From: Apostichopus californicus
Lineage: Eukaryota > Echinodermata > Holothuroidea > Aspidochirotida > Stichopodidae
DNA: 39,884 nucleotides
Direction: 5' to 3'
Assembly: GCA_020650975.1 (NCBI GenBank)
Contig: JAIPMN010042881.1
Coordinates: forward strand, 7,428 to 47,311
The stretch's first letter is position 1, and every line of letters starts with the position of its first letter. This document shows positions 1 through 10,228 of this stretch, one piece after another. Both the position numbers and the translations under genes were made by a program. A model generated the notes under the pieces. That model did not search any database. It was not told the DNA's origin and saw nothing but the letters and a program-made list of their open reading frames with translations.

Positions 1-62
1 GTTGACCTGGTCGTTGGACTTTGCCCCCCCCCCCCTGGCACGAGACCCTGGATACGCCACTG
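1..62 (-). repeat. End of a hAT-like dispersed DNA transposon
   Basis: Read on the minus strand the segment begins CAGTGGCGTATCCAGG and runs into a G homopolymer. CAGTGGCGTA is a terminus carried by many non-autonomous, probably hAT-type elements in marine invertebrates. The other end lies outside the window, so no target duplication can be tested. A second copy of this terminus is at 24291. Family is inferred from the terminus only. Confidence 0.45.
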
Positions 63-819
63 CCTATAGGCCTAGTATAATTGTATTGCCTAGGCCTAAT
101 TATAATACATAGGAAAGTATAATAGCCTAGCCCAGGCCTATGAATAAGAACATTCATTAGGCTAGCTTCGTCTACTTGGCTATGTTAGTCTTGTGAAGCA
201 TTGCATGCAAACAATAAAAATGACGCGTTTATATAAGGAGTGTTAAAGCCCGGGACATTTTGACTTAGGCTAGGCCTATACCTTAGTTATACTGCGCGGA
301 TGTTTTGCTACGTGGACGTTTGGCAACCCTCGGTACAGACTAAGTGTGATAGCGCATGGGCTATCCTAATACAGTGTATGTGAATGAAAATGATTTGGCG
401 GGGCCTTATGTTAAAGTTTCGTCATGGTTATGATTCACCGTAACTTAATAGAGTTTGCCCATGACTTATTCTCATTTAAAATCGAAATCAAGACGAAAAG
501 AGTTGTCGAAAGAAAAATGAAAACTCGCACTAACTTAGGAATGGGAGACAATCTACTCTTTAAAGAAAAATAATCTTTGTTACTTCGATCTCGGACGTCT
601 TGTTGGGAGCATGCAAGATTAGAACACCGACGCTGCCTAACTAGCAAGCTGTACGTACGTCGTCGTACGACGTATAAACGAATATCGAATGAAAACTGGC
701 GCGATATGACAGGTGGCCTGATGCCAAAAACAATTCCCCACTTCGATATGGGATTTTGGATTCTTCAGGATTTGACAAATTCGTTTCAAAATCACGTTTG
801 GGGTGGGGTTATGACCAGA

Positions 820-884
820 GCCCACTCGGGACGTCAGAATCCCCAGTCGGGACGTCAGAATGCCCAGTCGGGACGTGACAAAAT
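820..884 (+). repeat. 21-bp minisatellite, about three units
   Basis: Three head-to-tail units of about 21 bp share the core CCAGTCGGGACGTCAGAAT. The last unit diverges to GGGACGTGACAAAAT. The same core is repeated about 430 bp further on at 1250-1338, so the two arrays are related. Confidence 0.8.
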
Positions 885-1249
885 TTCTAAGTACAAAGTG
901 GACGACCGGGACGCGAATATTTTTTTCCCAAACTGAACTGACAGTCAAATTATTTCCTCGATACACGTGTTGTGTAGAGCCGAGTCAAGCGAGTAAACAA
1001 ACGACCGAGGACTGCCTATAATGGGCGCAGTAGTTGGGAATAGTTGCTTCATTGTGTTAAGAATACTATATACTTTCGTTCATATATACCTACCAAAAGT
1101 TTGGAAAGTTGCTGATGTCAATATCTTTAATATGTTCGTGTTGATCATACTGATATCGACAGAGTATGGAGGGAGCTATGTTGAATACTAAAGTATATCA
1201 CGCGCTCGCTGAGAGCCAATCAGAATGGAGGAAATAATTTCAGTGTCAT

Positions 1250-1338
1250 GCCCTATCGGGACGTGAAAGTGCCCAATCGGGACGTGAAAGTGCCCAATCG
1301 GGACGTGAAGAAAATGGACAGTCGGGACGTGACAAAAT
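1250..1338 (+). repeat. 21-bp minisatellite, four units
   Basis: Four units of 21-23 bp with the core GCCCAATCGGGACGTGAAAG; the final unit ends GGGACGTGACAAAAT, exactly as the last unit of the 820-884 array does. Because the unit is a multiple of three the array stays open in frame and would encode a 7-residue repeat (NRDVKVP), but nothing else supports coding. Confidence 0.8.
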
Positions 1339-1626
1339 ATTATAAAAAAATAGTTTCCCGGGGGTGGGGTGTCGAAATTAATATTTTTAGATACCCCTGC
1401 ACCCCATCCACAAATTGGCGCCATGTTGGTAAAAATTGGAGGGGGTGAATTTTGGGGGTGGGGGACCCCCTCCCCCAGTGCAAAACTTGGGGGGATCCTT
1501 CAAACTTGTTTACCCTTCCTTTACATCCTATTCATGACGTCATAAAAATATCAGCTCATTTGCATATTCGGTTAATTAATTAAAATTCATTAACCTATCT
1601 GCCTAACACTAAATTACTCTATATAC

Positions 1627-1954
1627 GGGGAAATACCGACCTTTCTACTTTCGAGCGTTACCATGGTTACTTGGGTAGTCCGTTTACGGCCATCCTCTTA
1701 GGGTACCACCGCTAGGGTGTCCCCTTTCCAAAATAGGATGAAACTTGTAGGTGCGTCTCTTCTCCGGGGTGGTGGGGGGTGATTTTGAAAAAAATCCGAA
1801 AAGGTCATAATAATTAGTGTTACTATGTACGGGAAAATCACCACCTTTCTACTTTGGAGCGTTACCATGGTTACTGGGGTGGTCCGATTGCGGCCATCTT
1901 TTGAGGGTACCACCGCTAGGGTGTCCCCTTTCCAAAATAGAATGAAACTCCTAG
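1627..1954 (+). repeat. 203-bp tandem unit, one and a half copies; host of the LTR insertion
   Basis: Unit 1 starts near 1627 and unit 2 near 1831. Both carry CTTTCTACTTTNGAGCGTTACCATGGTTACT, then the shared block CACCGCTAGGGTGTCCCC followed by TTTCCAAAATAG. Unit 2 is cut at 1954 by the LTR retrotransposon and resumes at 10087 (GTGCGTC, CTCTCCGGGG and a following G-rich stretch), matching 1754-1795 of unit 1. Unit 1 therefore serves as an internal empty-site reference. Confidence 0.85.
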
Positions 1955-2229
1955 TGTTGTGTTTGTTCGTTTGGGGGTGCTTTTTCTGTCATTGACGAAA
2001 TAACTAACTAATAAAGTAGACTAAGAGTCCGTCTTGATTGTTATAACTCTGATTTATTTTCTCTTCCTTTCTTACAACTTACAAGCACACTTCTTCCTCT
2101 AAACCCCTACCTTCCACTCACGGAAACCCGTCACGTAATACATGCATATGATTGGACAATGATTATCACATGAGTAGGGAAATACCCTTTACGTAATTAA
2201 CTCTCAACTTTTGACATCACTATACGACA
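1955..2229 (-). repeat. 3' LTR of the gypsy-type element
   Basis: 275 bp, near-identical to 9811-10086. On the coding strand it starts TGTCGTAT, ends CACAACA and contains an AATAAA polyadenylation signal and a CCAAT-like box. The adjoining purine-rich tract at about 2230-2245 (minus strand) fits a polypurine tract for plus-strand priming, which makes this the downstream LTR. Confidence 0.95.
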
Positions 2230-2802
2230 TCCCCCTAATTTAGTTCAAAAAAGGTTTGATACACAAAACCCTATTACTGTTGTTACACAAAACTCTGAAA
2301 ATGATGCAACACCTTTTGTTTCCTTTTGTCGACCAACAAAAACTTGAAATTTTATGAAATCAAGAAAACAAACCTTTTGAAAAAAACATCAAATCACCAA
2401 TTTACATCTGATTCATTCTAAACATAACTCTCAAACACTAATATACATGTCAGATGGTTAGTTTCAAGATGTACAATATCTTTTCCTGTAATAGGTTAAT
2501 AACATGTACTAACATTGATGTTCATAGGTCCTGTTACTTATAAGTAAATGACTTTGAAAAGGTGCGCTCGAGACAACCAGATAATAGTTTTGTCTTGTTG
2601 GACAATTACATAATAGCATCATAGAGAATAATAACCATATTCAATCCAACATTGTCGTGACATTGTGAATCTGAGGACTTGAAAATACACAATAATACTA
2701 TAACTGCTTATCCAACCTCACAAGCATTTACATGAAGAGATTGACAATATCGTATACTGTTACATTAACACAGGACTATACTTTTAAAAAACCTCCACTA
2801 AA

Positions 2803-3294
2803 TTACACATGAAGTTTTCTGAAAAACTTTTGTGGAGTTCCACTCAGCTGAATTCTACGATCTGTTAAAATACTTGTAACAATATCCTTGGACTCTGGAT
2901 ATGTTTCAACATTCCACCAAAAATAACAAGTGTGATTTTCGCCATCATTAGAAGTCATTACAAATGACAACAAAACTTGCAATTTTCCTGCTTGAAATCT
3001 AGCTCTACAGATAGTCATTTCATTATCTGTTGGCGCTTGAACTATTAATTTGAGCTGTTTCTCAAGCTGATCTCTACTAATTGGATACGGTACAGCTAAA
3101 CCATTGTTAACTAACGGACAACTCATATAATCTTCCAATCCAACTGATTCAATTTGTCTTACACACATAAATTGTTCTCGTGTAAGAGTAGGTAATGAGT
3201 TCCACTTTTCATCTGAAAACTCAATGGAATGTGATGTCTTTTGATCAGCAGAATCTGCAGTAGCTTTACCCAAAGCTTCCTTTAGCTTTTGCAA
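2803..3294 (-). pseudogene. 3'-terminal coding region of the LTR element, function unknown
   Basis: About 163 residues between the integrase core and the 3' LTR. No chromodomain or envelope features (signal peptide, transmembrane helix) are visible. It is rich in polar residues, with a CYFWWNVETYP block. It may be an integrase C-terminal extension or a separate 3' product; I cannot tell which. Confidence 0.5.
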
Positions 3295-3610
3295 ATGTGT
3301 AATATTCTTCTTCTCACTAGAAGCTCTGATAAATGCAGGCTTAAGTCTGTTGTAATTGAAAACATCATGTAATATCTCCCCTTTTAATGTAGCAAGAATG
3401 TAATGTTGTTCTATGAAGAATTTGATGAACTACGAAAGGTCCACACCATTCAGCACGAATTTTCCTTGAATTTGCTGTTAAAGATGAAGAAGACGGTTTA
3501 TATAGGTACACTAGTTGTCCTATTGAATATACAGGCATTCTGCTTAACTTCTGTGTTGTTTCTCCATTTTGCTTTTCCTGATGTTTTCTCTGAAAAGAAA
3601 GAATAGTTTT

Positions 3611-4699
3611 TTAAACAGTTTGAAATTTATTTTTCAAATGTTCTACATAATCCTCATAAGTGTGAGACATACCCGACATAGGGTTGAAAGACAAATTACT
3701 CAAATCAGGTGCTTTTCTACCAAATGGCAATTCATATGGACTGTAATTGCCGAGATAAGGCGACGAGAACGAATTATAGGCATAACATGAAGTCGCTACA
3801 AAACGCACCCAATCTGTTCCGAATTGGTTTAAATTGACCTTCACAAAGTTTCCAACTGTTTGGATGTGTCGTTCGACTTGCAAACTACCATGGTTTTCAA
3901 CACTTATTATCTTCTGGTCAATTTGAAGTGTGTTACATAGCAATTGAACCAATTTGCCTGTGAGAGAAGATCCCGAATCAGTTATAAGACTTGATGGTGG
4001 TCCAAAAATACAAATGATCTTTTGAATAAGTGCTTCACAAATAGTTTCGGTATCCAGACTTTTCAGTGGTGCACAAATAATAAATCTCGTTATTTCACAA
4101 CAGGCTACCATAAGGTGCTTGAAACCTGTAGGTGAAGTCGGCATTGACTTGAAATCGAGACTAATTATATCAAATGCTCTATAACTGTCAGGAACTCTAG
4201 GATGATAAGGCCTTTAACAATCTTGCTTATTTCTAAACTGCTGACATCTTAGACAAGACTTGACATACTTGCTAATTGTGTCAAACATATTAGGCATGTA
4301 AAAATTACGTCTGATAGTGACATATGTACGAACAACTCCTTGATGATTACACAACAAACTGTCATGATATCGACAGATAATAGTTTCTGATAGACTCTCT
4401 GGAACAGCCAGTTGCAATGTAAAATCCTCATCTTTATCATGAAAGAATAATCTAAATAAGACACCATTGCATAAAATGTACTGTTCTGCTTTCATTTGCA
4501 CACTTTCCGCTGCTCCTCTGTCCTTAGGCAAAATGTCATAAGCTAGATAATCATAAACTGGCTTAAAATAAATTGATGTTTCCTGTTCAGTTCTTAACTG
4601 CTGCACATCAATTGGTAAGTTGTAATCTCTAATAATTTTCCTCTTTATAATATCTATCATCATATCTAACTCGGCCTGTTTTGGAACATGACGTGTCAC
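3611..4699 (-). pseudogene. Integrase region of the LTR element
   Basis: The N-terminal HHCC-type zinc finger is visible as HDSLLCNHQG followed by CLRCQQF near 4230-4380. The catalytic core lies at about 3700-4150 and includes the block FGPPSSLITDSGSSL and the later NSFSSPYLGNYSPYEL stretch typical of gypsy integrases. A proline- and arginine-rich linker precedes it (4700-4950). Fossil region of the broken element. Confidence 0.85.
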
Positions 4700-5018
4700 A
4701 AGACCATCTATTTTTGGATATCAGTGGTTTGGGTACCCTATACAATTCAGGAGGGGGATCTCTGACCAACTCTTCAGTTTCCCTATCCACCAGTCTGGGT
4801 TCATTGGTTACCAATGGTGGTGGCCTGGTGTTAACATGTGGTCTGAGATCTCTTACACCATTTCGCAAGTGATCATGTTCTGGCAAATCAACAGGTCTAT
4901 GCAATGGAAACTGTCTTCTGGTGATTCCACTATCAGAAGACCGATTAGCCATTTCACCATTAGTTTGAGCGATTTCACTATGCGATTGTGTTGGCTCTGC
5001 AACAGTTTCATTTGTCTT

Positions 5019-7532
5019 TCAGCCCTTTGGGAACAAATCTGGAATATCTATACCATGTGTCCTTGCATATGACCTTGTAACTATTGGGTTACATACAGGT
5101 TCATTAACTTCATCATTCAACAGTTTTGAAGCAAACAGAGAGAATGCTATAGGAACAACTTCGTCAATCTCGGAGTGACTATAATTTAGATTTTTTGACA
5201 AAAAATCCGCTAAAACCAAATCTGATCCCTTTTTGTAAGCAATCTTGAATGAATAATCGGATAATTTCAGGATTAATTTTCGCAATCTACAAGTGCTAGG
5301 TTCATCCTTAGATTGTAAGATCTGAACTATAGATGAATGATCAACAAATGCATTGAATTCAGTTGGCTTCAATAGATGCTTAAATGCTGTGATGTTTATC
5401 AACAATCCAAACATCTCTAACTCTGTAACACTATAGTTTTGGCAGGCAGGTGGTAAGACTTTAGAATAATAACCAAGAATATATTCTTTGTCTTCAACAG
5501 TTTGAGTTAAGTAAGACCCAGTAGCAGTACGTGAAGTGTCACTGTACAAATTGAATGTACCAATACTTCTTGGCAAATGCAATATTGGTGGATTAGTCAT
5601 CATTGATGTTATCTGTTGAAATGCTGCTTCATGTACATCACTCCACACAAATCTTTTATGCTTTCTTGCAAGGTGATGAATTGGTCTCAATACACTTTGG
5701 ATTTTTGGGAAAAGGTTTGAAATATAGTTTACTGCTCCAACAAATCTCCTTGTTTCTTTTGGAGTTTTTGGACGTTTCATTTTCCTAATTGCTTCACATC
5801 GGTCTGCGAGTAGTTGAATACACAGACAACCCCTTTCATTCACAAAAATCTTATGTCCCATGTATAAAACACTGCTTCTGAACAATTTACATTTTTTAGG
5901 ACAAATTTTCAATCCATTATCTGCCAAACATTTCAGTAACAATGTTAAATGCTTTTTATGTTCACTCTTATCTTTACTGAATAAGATAATGTCGTCGTGA
6001 TGTGCAATACAAAATTCTGTAGAACTAGGTATAGCATGAAGAATATCATTGATTTTTGCCTGAAATATACCTGGAGAAATGTTAAGACCTTGTGGCAATC
6101 TTTTATAGTAAAAGTGATTTCCTCCATTATAGGAAGCTATTCCTGTAAACTGTTGTGCATGCTTGGAAAGTGGAAGGCAATGAAAGGCTGACTTAATGTC
6201 TACTACACTCAACACTCTGGCTTCTGAATTCCCTATTGTCTTTAGGGTCTCAGAAAGCAATGGGAAAGGATGATTGATTTTCCTTGTTCTAGAATTCAAG
6301 TATCTGAAGTCTGTAACTACCCTCTTTTCACTTGATTCTTTCTTTGATATGAGTAACACCGGAGATGTATAAGACTGATGTCCAATGGACAAAATACCTA
6401 ATTTAACCAAACGGTTTAACTCTTTGTGAATGGCTTGCTTACCACTATCGGAAGCAAAATAAGGTCTGATATAAAATGGTTCAACATTGGATAGCTCAAT
6501 ATCAACTTCAAAGTTTGGGCAGCTTGACAACTCTCCATATAAGGAAAATGCTTGTCTGTTTTGTGAGAGCAAGTCATATACTTCCTGTTCTTCATCAGGT
6601 GTTAACACACTCTGAGACAAACTGACATATTTATGGATAATCTCATCTTCAGACAATTTCAAATTAGGATCATCTAGATCCAAATGTGGATATTTCTTAA
6701 CACGTTCCTCAACAATAGTGCTCGACTCTGAATTTTCCACAGATACTTTGTGTAATGAATCATTACTTGACAGTTGGGTTACATATTGTGATGACAACGG
6801 TTGTACAACATCAATCAACTGGCTGAAATGTAGAGTAGCAACTGGCTTATCTGACACAACATGTATAGTCTGACGAGAAAGATTCTTAACTGGAATACTT
6901 GTTCGACCTCTTCTAAATTTCACTAACATTTGTGATGGACACCATTTGGAAAGATACCTGTTGGGTTGTATGATTACCTCTGCATTCCTTAAATAAGGTG
7001 GTACTTTTCCTTTCAAAGTGATGCATTTTTCTTCACCAGGTTTATTTGCAACATAAGCAGAAGGTCTGAGATGCAACTTTTTGGCTGAGATCTTGAATGT
7101 GTTAGTTTTGAATTCCAAGGTCCCATCTAATTCTGCCAAGGTTTTTGATCCCAATATCAAATCAACTCCAATCAGATTATCAACAACCATTGCTGAAATT
7201 CTCAAATTTCTCTTTTGTATTGCTATTTCAAGCTCTATCATAGTATCTGAGGTCAAATATGATCCATTTCCTAAACGAAAAGTTACTGGATTCACATGAG
7301 AACATTTCAGTTGTGACAAATACTTACAAGAGTTAACAAATGAATGAGCAATGATAAATTTTGTAGACCCACTATCAAATAGTACAACAACACCTTTCTT
7401 GTCAGGTAAATAACCTTTTGCATAATTGTTGGAATTTAACTGAATCTCAACTTCAACTTTGTCTAGATGTTCTGCCTTATGATGATTATTATCACCTTGT
7501 TTCTTATTAGTTGGTGTCCTCAAAGAATTCAA
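5019..7532 (-). pseudogene. pol region: protease, reverse transcriptase, RNase H
   Basis: The largest coding block of the element, about 837 residues. An aspartic-protease motif (LFDSGSTKF, then LILGSKTLAEL) lies near residues 45-130. Reverse transcriptase spans about 345-560, with SPVLLISKK, VTDFRYLN, VVDIKSAFH, RLPQGLNISP and a catalytic block ending DDIILF. RNase H follows at about 660-785 (FNLYSDTSRT, then VLADFLSKN). The order protease-RT-RNase H, with integrase downstream, is that of Ty3/gypsy. It is a fossil within a broken element. Confidence 0.92.
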
Positions 7533-7971
7533 GTAGGGAGAGGGTTCAGGAGCGCACTGAGAACTCTCCCCTTCTAAAAATCCTGAGACATGCCTTGGCC
7601 ACCAATCTGAGGATCATCCCTTTCAGAATTAGGTTTTGCCCCTCTTTGGATTTGGCGTTGTTCAAGGTCTCTTTGCCGTTTTCTACAGTTACGCCATGTA
7701 CGACCGGGATACAGGCAATAGTCACAAAAAAATTTCCGTCTGTAATATCTACCAGTATCCTTTGTTAAGTTATTGTGCCATCCTGAGGTTCGCCTATTAG
7801 GGCTTTTACCTCCTCTGTTAACTGATGGTGAATTTGATCAGTTACGGTTGGGAGTACTGTCACGTTGCAATTTGCGTGATTCTCAGAACTCTCCTTGTGC
7901 CATATTTAAAGTCTGCAACTGATCTTTCAACTGTGCTATCTCATCATACATTGCAGAATTCGGGGCAGGGG

Positions 7972-8541
7972 CTACTTCTCGAGCAGAGAATGATACTTCC
8001 TTAGAAGCTTTTTCATCCTGGAGATCAAAAAACACTGGGTACGAGTAACTATGGTCCCCAAAATGTTGTCAGGAGCTGACATTAGTACAGCAGTGCGACA
8101 TTTTGATGGCAGGGTTGACAAGAACTTATCTCTTACTTCGTCATCCCCATACCCTATTATTTGAGCAAGTTGACTTATTTTTGATAAGTGTTGCTCAGCA
8201 CTTTCCCCAGGAATATATGTAATATTCTCAAACTGGGTGACATGGGCAAATTGAGACTGTGATGGACTGAAGCGATTAACAAATCCAGTTTGTAAATCCT
8301 GTAATGTCTCAAATACCTTTCCTTCAATCCATAATCTAGCAGTACCTTGGAGGCTACGTTTGAAAAGTTGTACAACATTGTCAAGTTCTGCCTGATCAGC
8401 AGGTTCATGCAGGTCATGAGCCTCTAAGTAATCTACAAAGGTATAAAAATGTCCTGTACACAAATCACGGTTGATTCTATCACCACAAAATCTTGTAGGA
8501 AGAAAATCTGTTACTCTTAACCTTTGTGCTGGTTGTGCCAT
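7972..8541 (-). pseudogene. gag-like region of the LTR element
   Basis: Encodes a segment of about 190 residues resembling the retrotransposon gag (capsid-like) domain: hydrophobic helices with a central LQGTARLWIEG block, followed by FVNRFSPSQ, and then ESAEQHLSKISQL. It lies first in the element, between leader and pol. A zinc-knuckle nucleocapsid is not obvious in it. It is part of a broken element, so it is treated as a fossil. Family assignment follows from position plus the W-centred motif typical of Ty3/gypsy gag. Confidence 0.8.
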
Positions 8542-9810
8542 GTTAACTCATGAAAGACTAATGACTAATACCCAAATAAATTCACATCAAACATTCCACA
8601 TAACTCAAAGTGAGACAAAGCTTGGCCAAATCTGGAAATTTGCACAATATAGAGCTAGGCCCTTCAGTATGGCAGACCAATATTTGGCTGATCAATGTGC
8701 ATGCAACACCAAGTAACATGAAAAGATTGACCAGTGTATCAAAAATCTGTTGTAGGCTATGTTAGGTTACAACTTGACTCACGATAATGAAAACAAAAAT
8801 TGACGTTAGACTGGTTTGTAATTTCTGGCACATAGGCTTTCGCGTAGTGGTACTGGTAGGCCACCGGTAGAAAACTGTTGGTAGATGTTGGCTAATACCA
8901 AAGTTCAGGAAAGATTAGAAAATGCTGCGGAGACTTTCTGTTGCTAAAGTCTTGAACGTGATTTGTTTTGAATAGGATTAGTCCAGGCAGGCTGGATTGT
9001 TGAGCTGAATTCCCTTGTAACTTGTAAGACTGCATTGGCTAAGTTTTTTCAATGCTTGAGGCTGCATTAGTGTAGTAGGCTGCAGTATGCTATTCCAGGT
9101 TACAGTGCTGTAAGCTCCAGTAAGGGCTAGGCTTCATGGCTCTGTGTTGTAAGCATAGGTAAGGCTATGGTGAATTCAAGCTGAAGGTTAGTGTAGAGCT
9201 AGGCTTTGGTTGGCCACAGGGTCATCGGCTCCACAGTGAATATAAGCTCGAAAAAGAAAACATCCAATCGATTTCATCAATGAGGTTCTATAATTTGCCT
9301 TTTCAGTCCGATGCCACTCACGTTATGAAATTACGGTTGGCTATGGCTCACAAGGAACGTACGACCAATAGGCTACGATAGGATTCGTTAACGATGTAGT
9401 TAAGCATATGGAAAGTCTCGAGCCTAAGTTGCATTGTACACTCTAGACAAAAAAATGATGAGATCGATGGTGGCTTCGTCACTGGATGTGCTAATTTGGA
9501 TGTGCGTAGGCTAGGCTAAGTTCATCGAATATCAGTGGTTGGTCATGGGATAGCCCTTTTGATGGACATACTCACAAATTATGGACAGTGTGTTTCAGTC
9601 CCAAAGATTCTAGGCTTATATAAATGCCTGAAGACGGACACTCGTCAATCACAGCTAGGCCTGATGGTTACAGACGTAGTCTCGGCTAGGCTAAATCGTT
9701 ATAGCGTAGGTTCGTCTACCTAAGCTAGTCAGACGTTTGGTTGAACTGTACGGTAGGATACGGCTTGAATAAATTTCCGAAGATGTGCCGTGTGCTGAGC
9801 TCCTGCACCA
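8542..9810 (-). other. 5' leader of the LTR element, with primer-binding site
   Basis: About 1.27 kb between the 5' LTR and the gag-like region, without a recognisable gene. The primer-binding site occupies roughly 9790-9810. The leader is rich in TAGGCTA-like words that resemble the background composition elsewhere in the window. A leader of this length is long for a gypsy-type element. Confidence 0.6.
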
Positions 9811-10086
9811 TGTTGTGTTTGTTCGTTTTGGGGGTGCTTTTTCTGTCCTTGACGAAATAACTAACTAATAAAGTAGACTAAGAGTCCGTCTTGATTGTTA
9901 TAACTCTGATTTATTTTCTCTTCCTTTCTTACAACTTACAAGCACACTTCTTCCTCTAAACCCCTACCTTCCACTCACGGAAACCCGTCACGTAATACAT
10001 GCATATGATTGGACAATGATTATCACATGAGTAGGGAAATATCCTTTACGTAATTAACTCTCAACTTTTGACATCACTATACGACA
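9811..10086 (-). repeat. 5' LTR of the gypsy-type element
   Basis: 276 bp, near-identical to 1955-2229. In element orientation it is followed immediately by TGGTGCAGGAGCTCAGCAC, which has the TGG start expected of a tRNA primer-binding site. I do not assign the primer tRNA. Confidence 0.95.
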
Positions 10087-10228
10087 CTAAGTGCGTCACC
10101 TCTCCGGGGCGGTAGGGAGGTCATTTTGAGAAAAAGTACAAACAGTCAGCCAAAAAGTCTCCGTAGCGTGCGCCATGGAACGCCCGGAGGGCATTCAATT
10201 TCCCCACCACTCCCCACGCATCAGAACC
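10087..10228 (+). repeat. Continuation of the 203-bp unit after the LTR insertion
   Basis: The first 50 bases (GTGCGTC, CTCTCCGGGG, then a G-rich run and ATTTTGAGAAAAA) match 1754-1795 of the uninterrupted unit. The remainder is unassigned and grades into the dispersed repeat that starts near 10229. Confidence 0.7.

Larger units (their letters stand above)
63..1626. other. Noncoding stretch with TAGGCC-rich sequence and minisatellites
   Basis: No gene is recognisable. Bases 60-280 are rich in AGGCCTA/TAGGCCT words, a compositional feature that returns at about 8740-9730, 15780-16330 and 38500-38770. Two short minisatellites (entered separately) lie at 820-884 and 1250-1338. An octamer-like ATTTGCAT is near 1558. 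The short open frames here are low-complexity or repeat-driven and show no known domain. Confidence 0.6.
1955..10086 (-). mobile_element. Ty3/gypsy-type LTR retrotransposon, broken, recently inserted
   Basis: An 8.13-kb element on the minus strand with LTRs of 276 and 275 bp that begin TGTCGTAT and end CACAACA on the coding strand. The order is LTR, primer-binding site, leader, gag-like region, protease-RT-RNase H, integrase, a further 3' coding region, a purine-rich tract (AATTAGGGGGA) and LTR. RNase H before integrase is the Ty3/gypsy order; no envelope gene is evident. Flanks CTAG and CTAA look like a 4-bp target duplication with one difference. The LTRs differ by two substitutions and one indel, under 1 percent, so insertion is recent. 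The coding region is a fossil with several breaks, roughly four or more. Confidence 0.95.

Noticed and set aside
1430-1500. Strong G-quadruplex site
   Set aside because: G runs are present, but one loop exceeds seven bases and the adjacent C runs favour a hairpin; the evidence is too weak.
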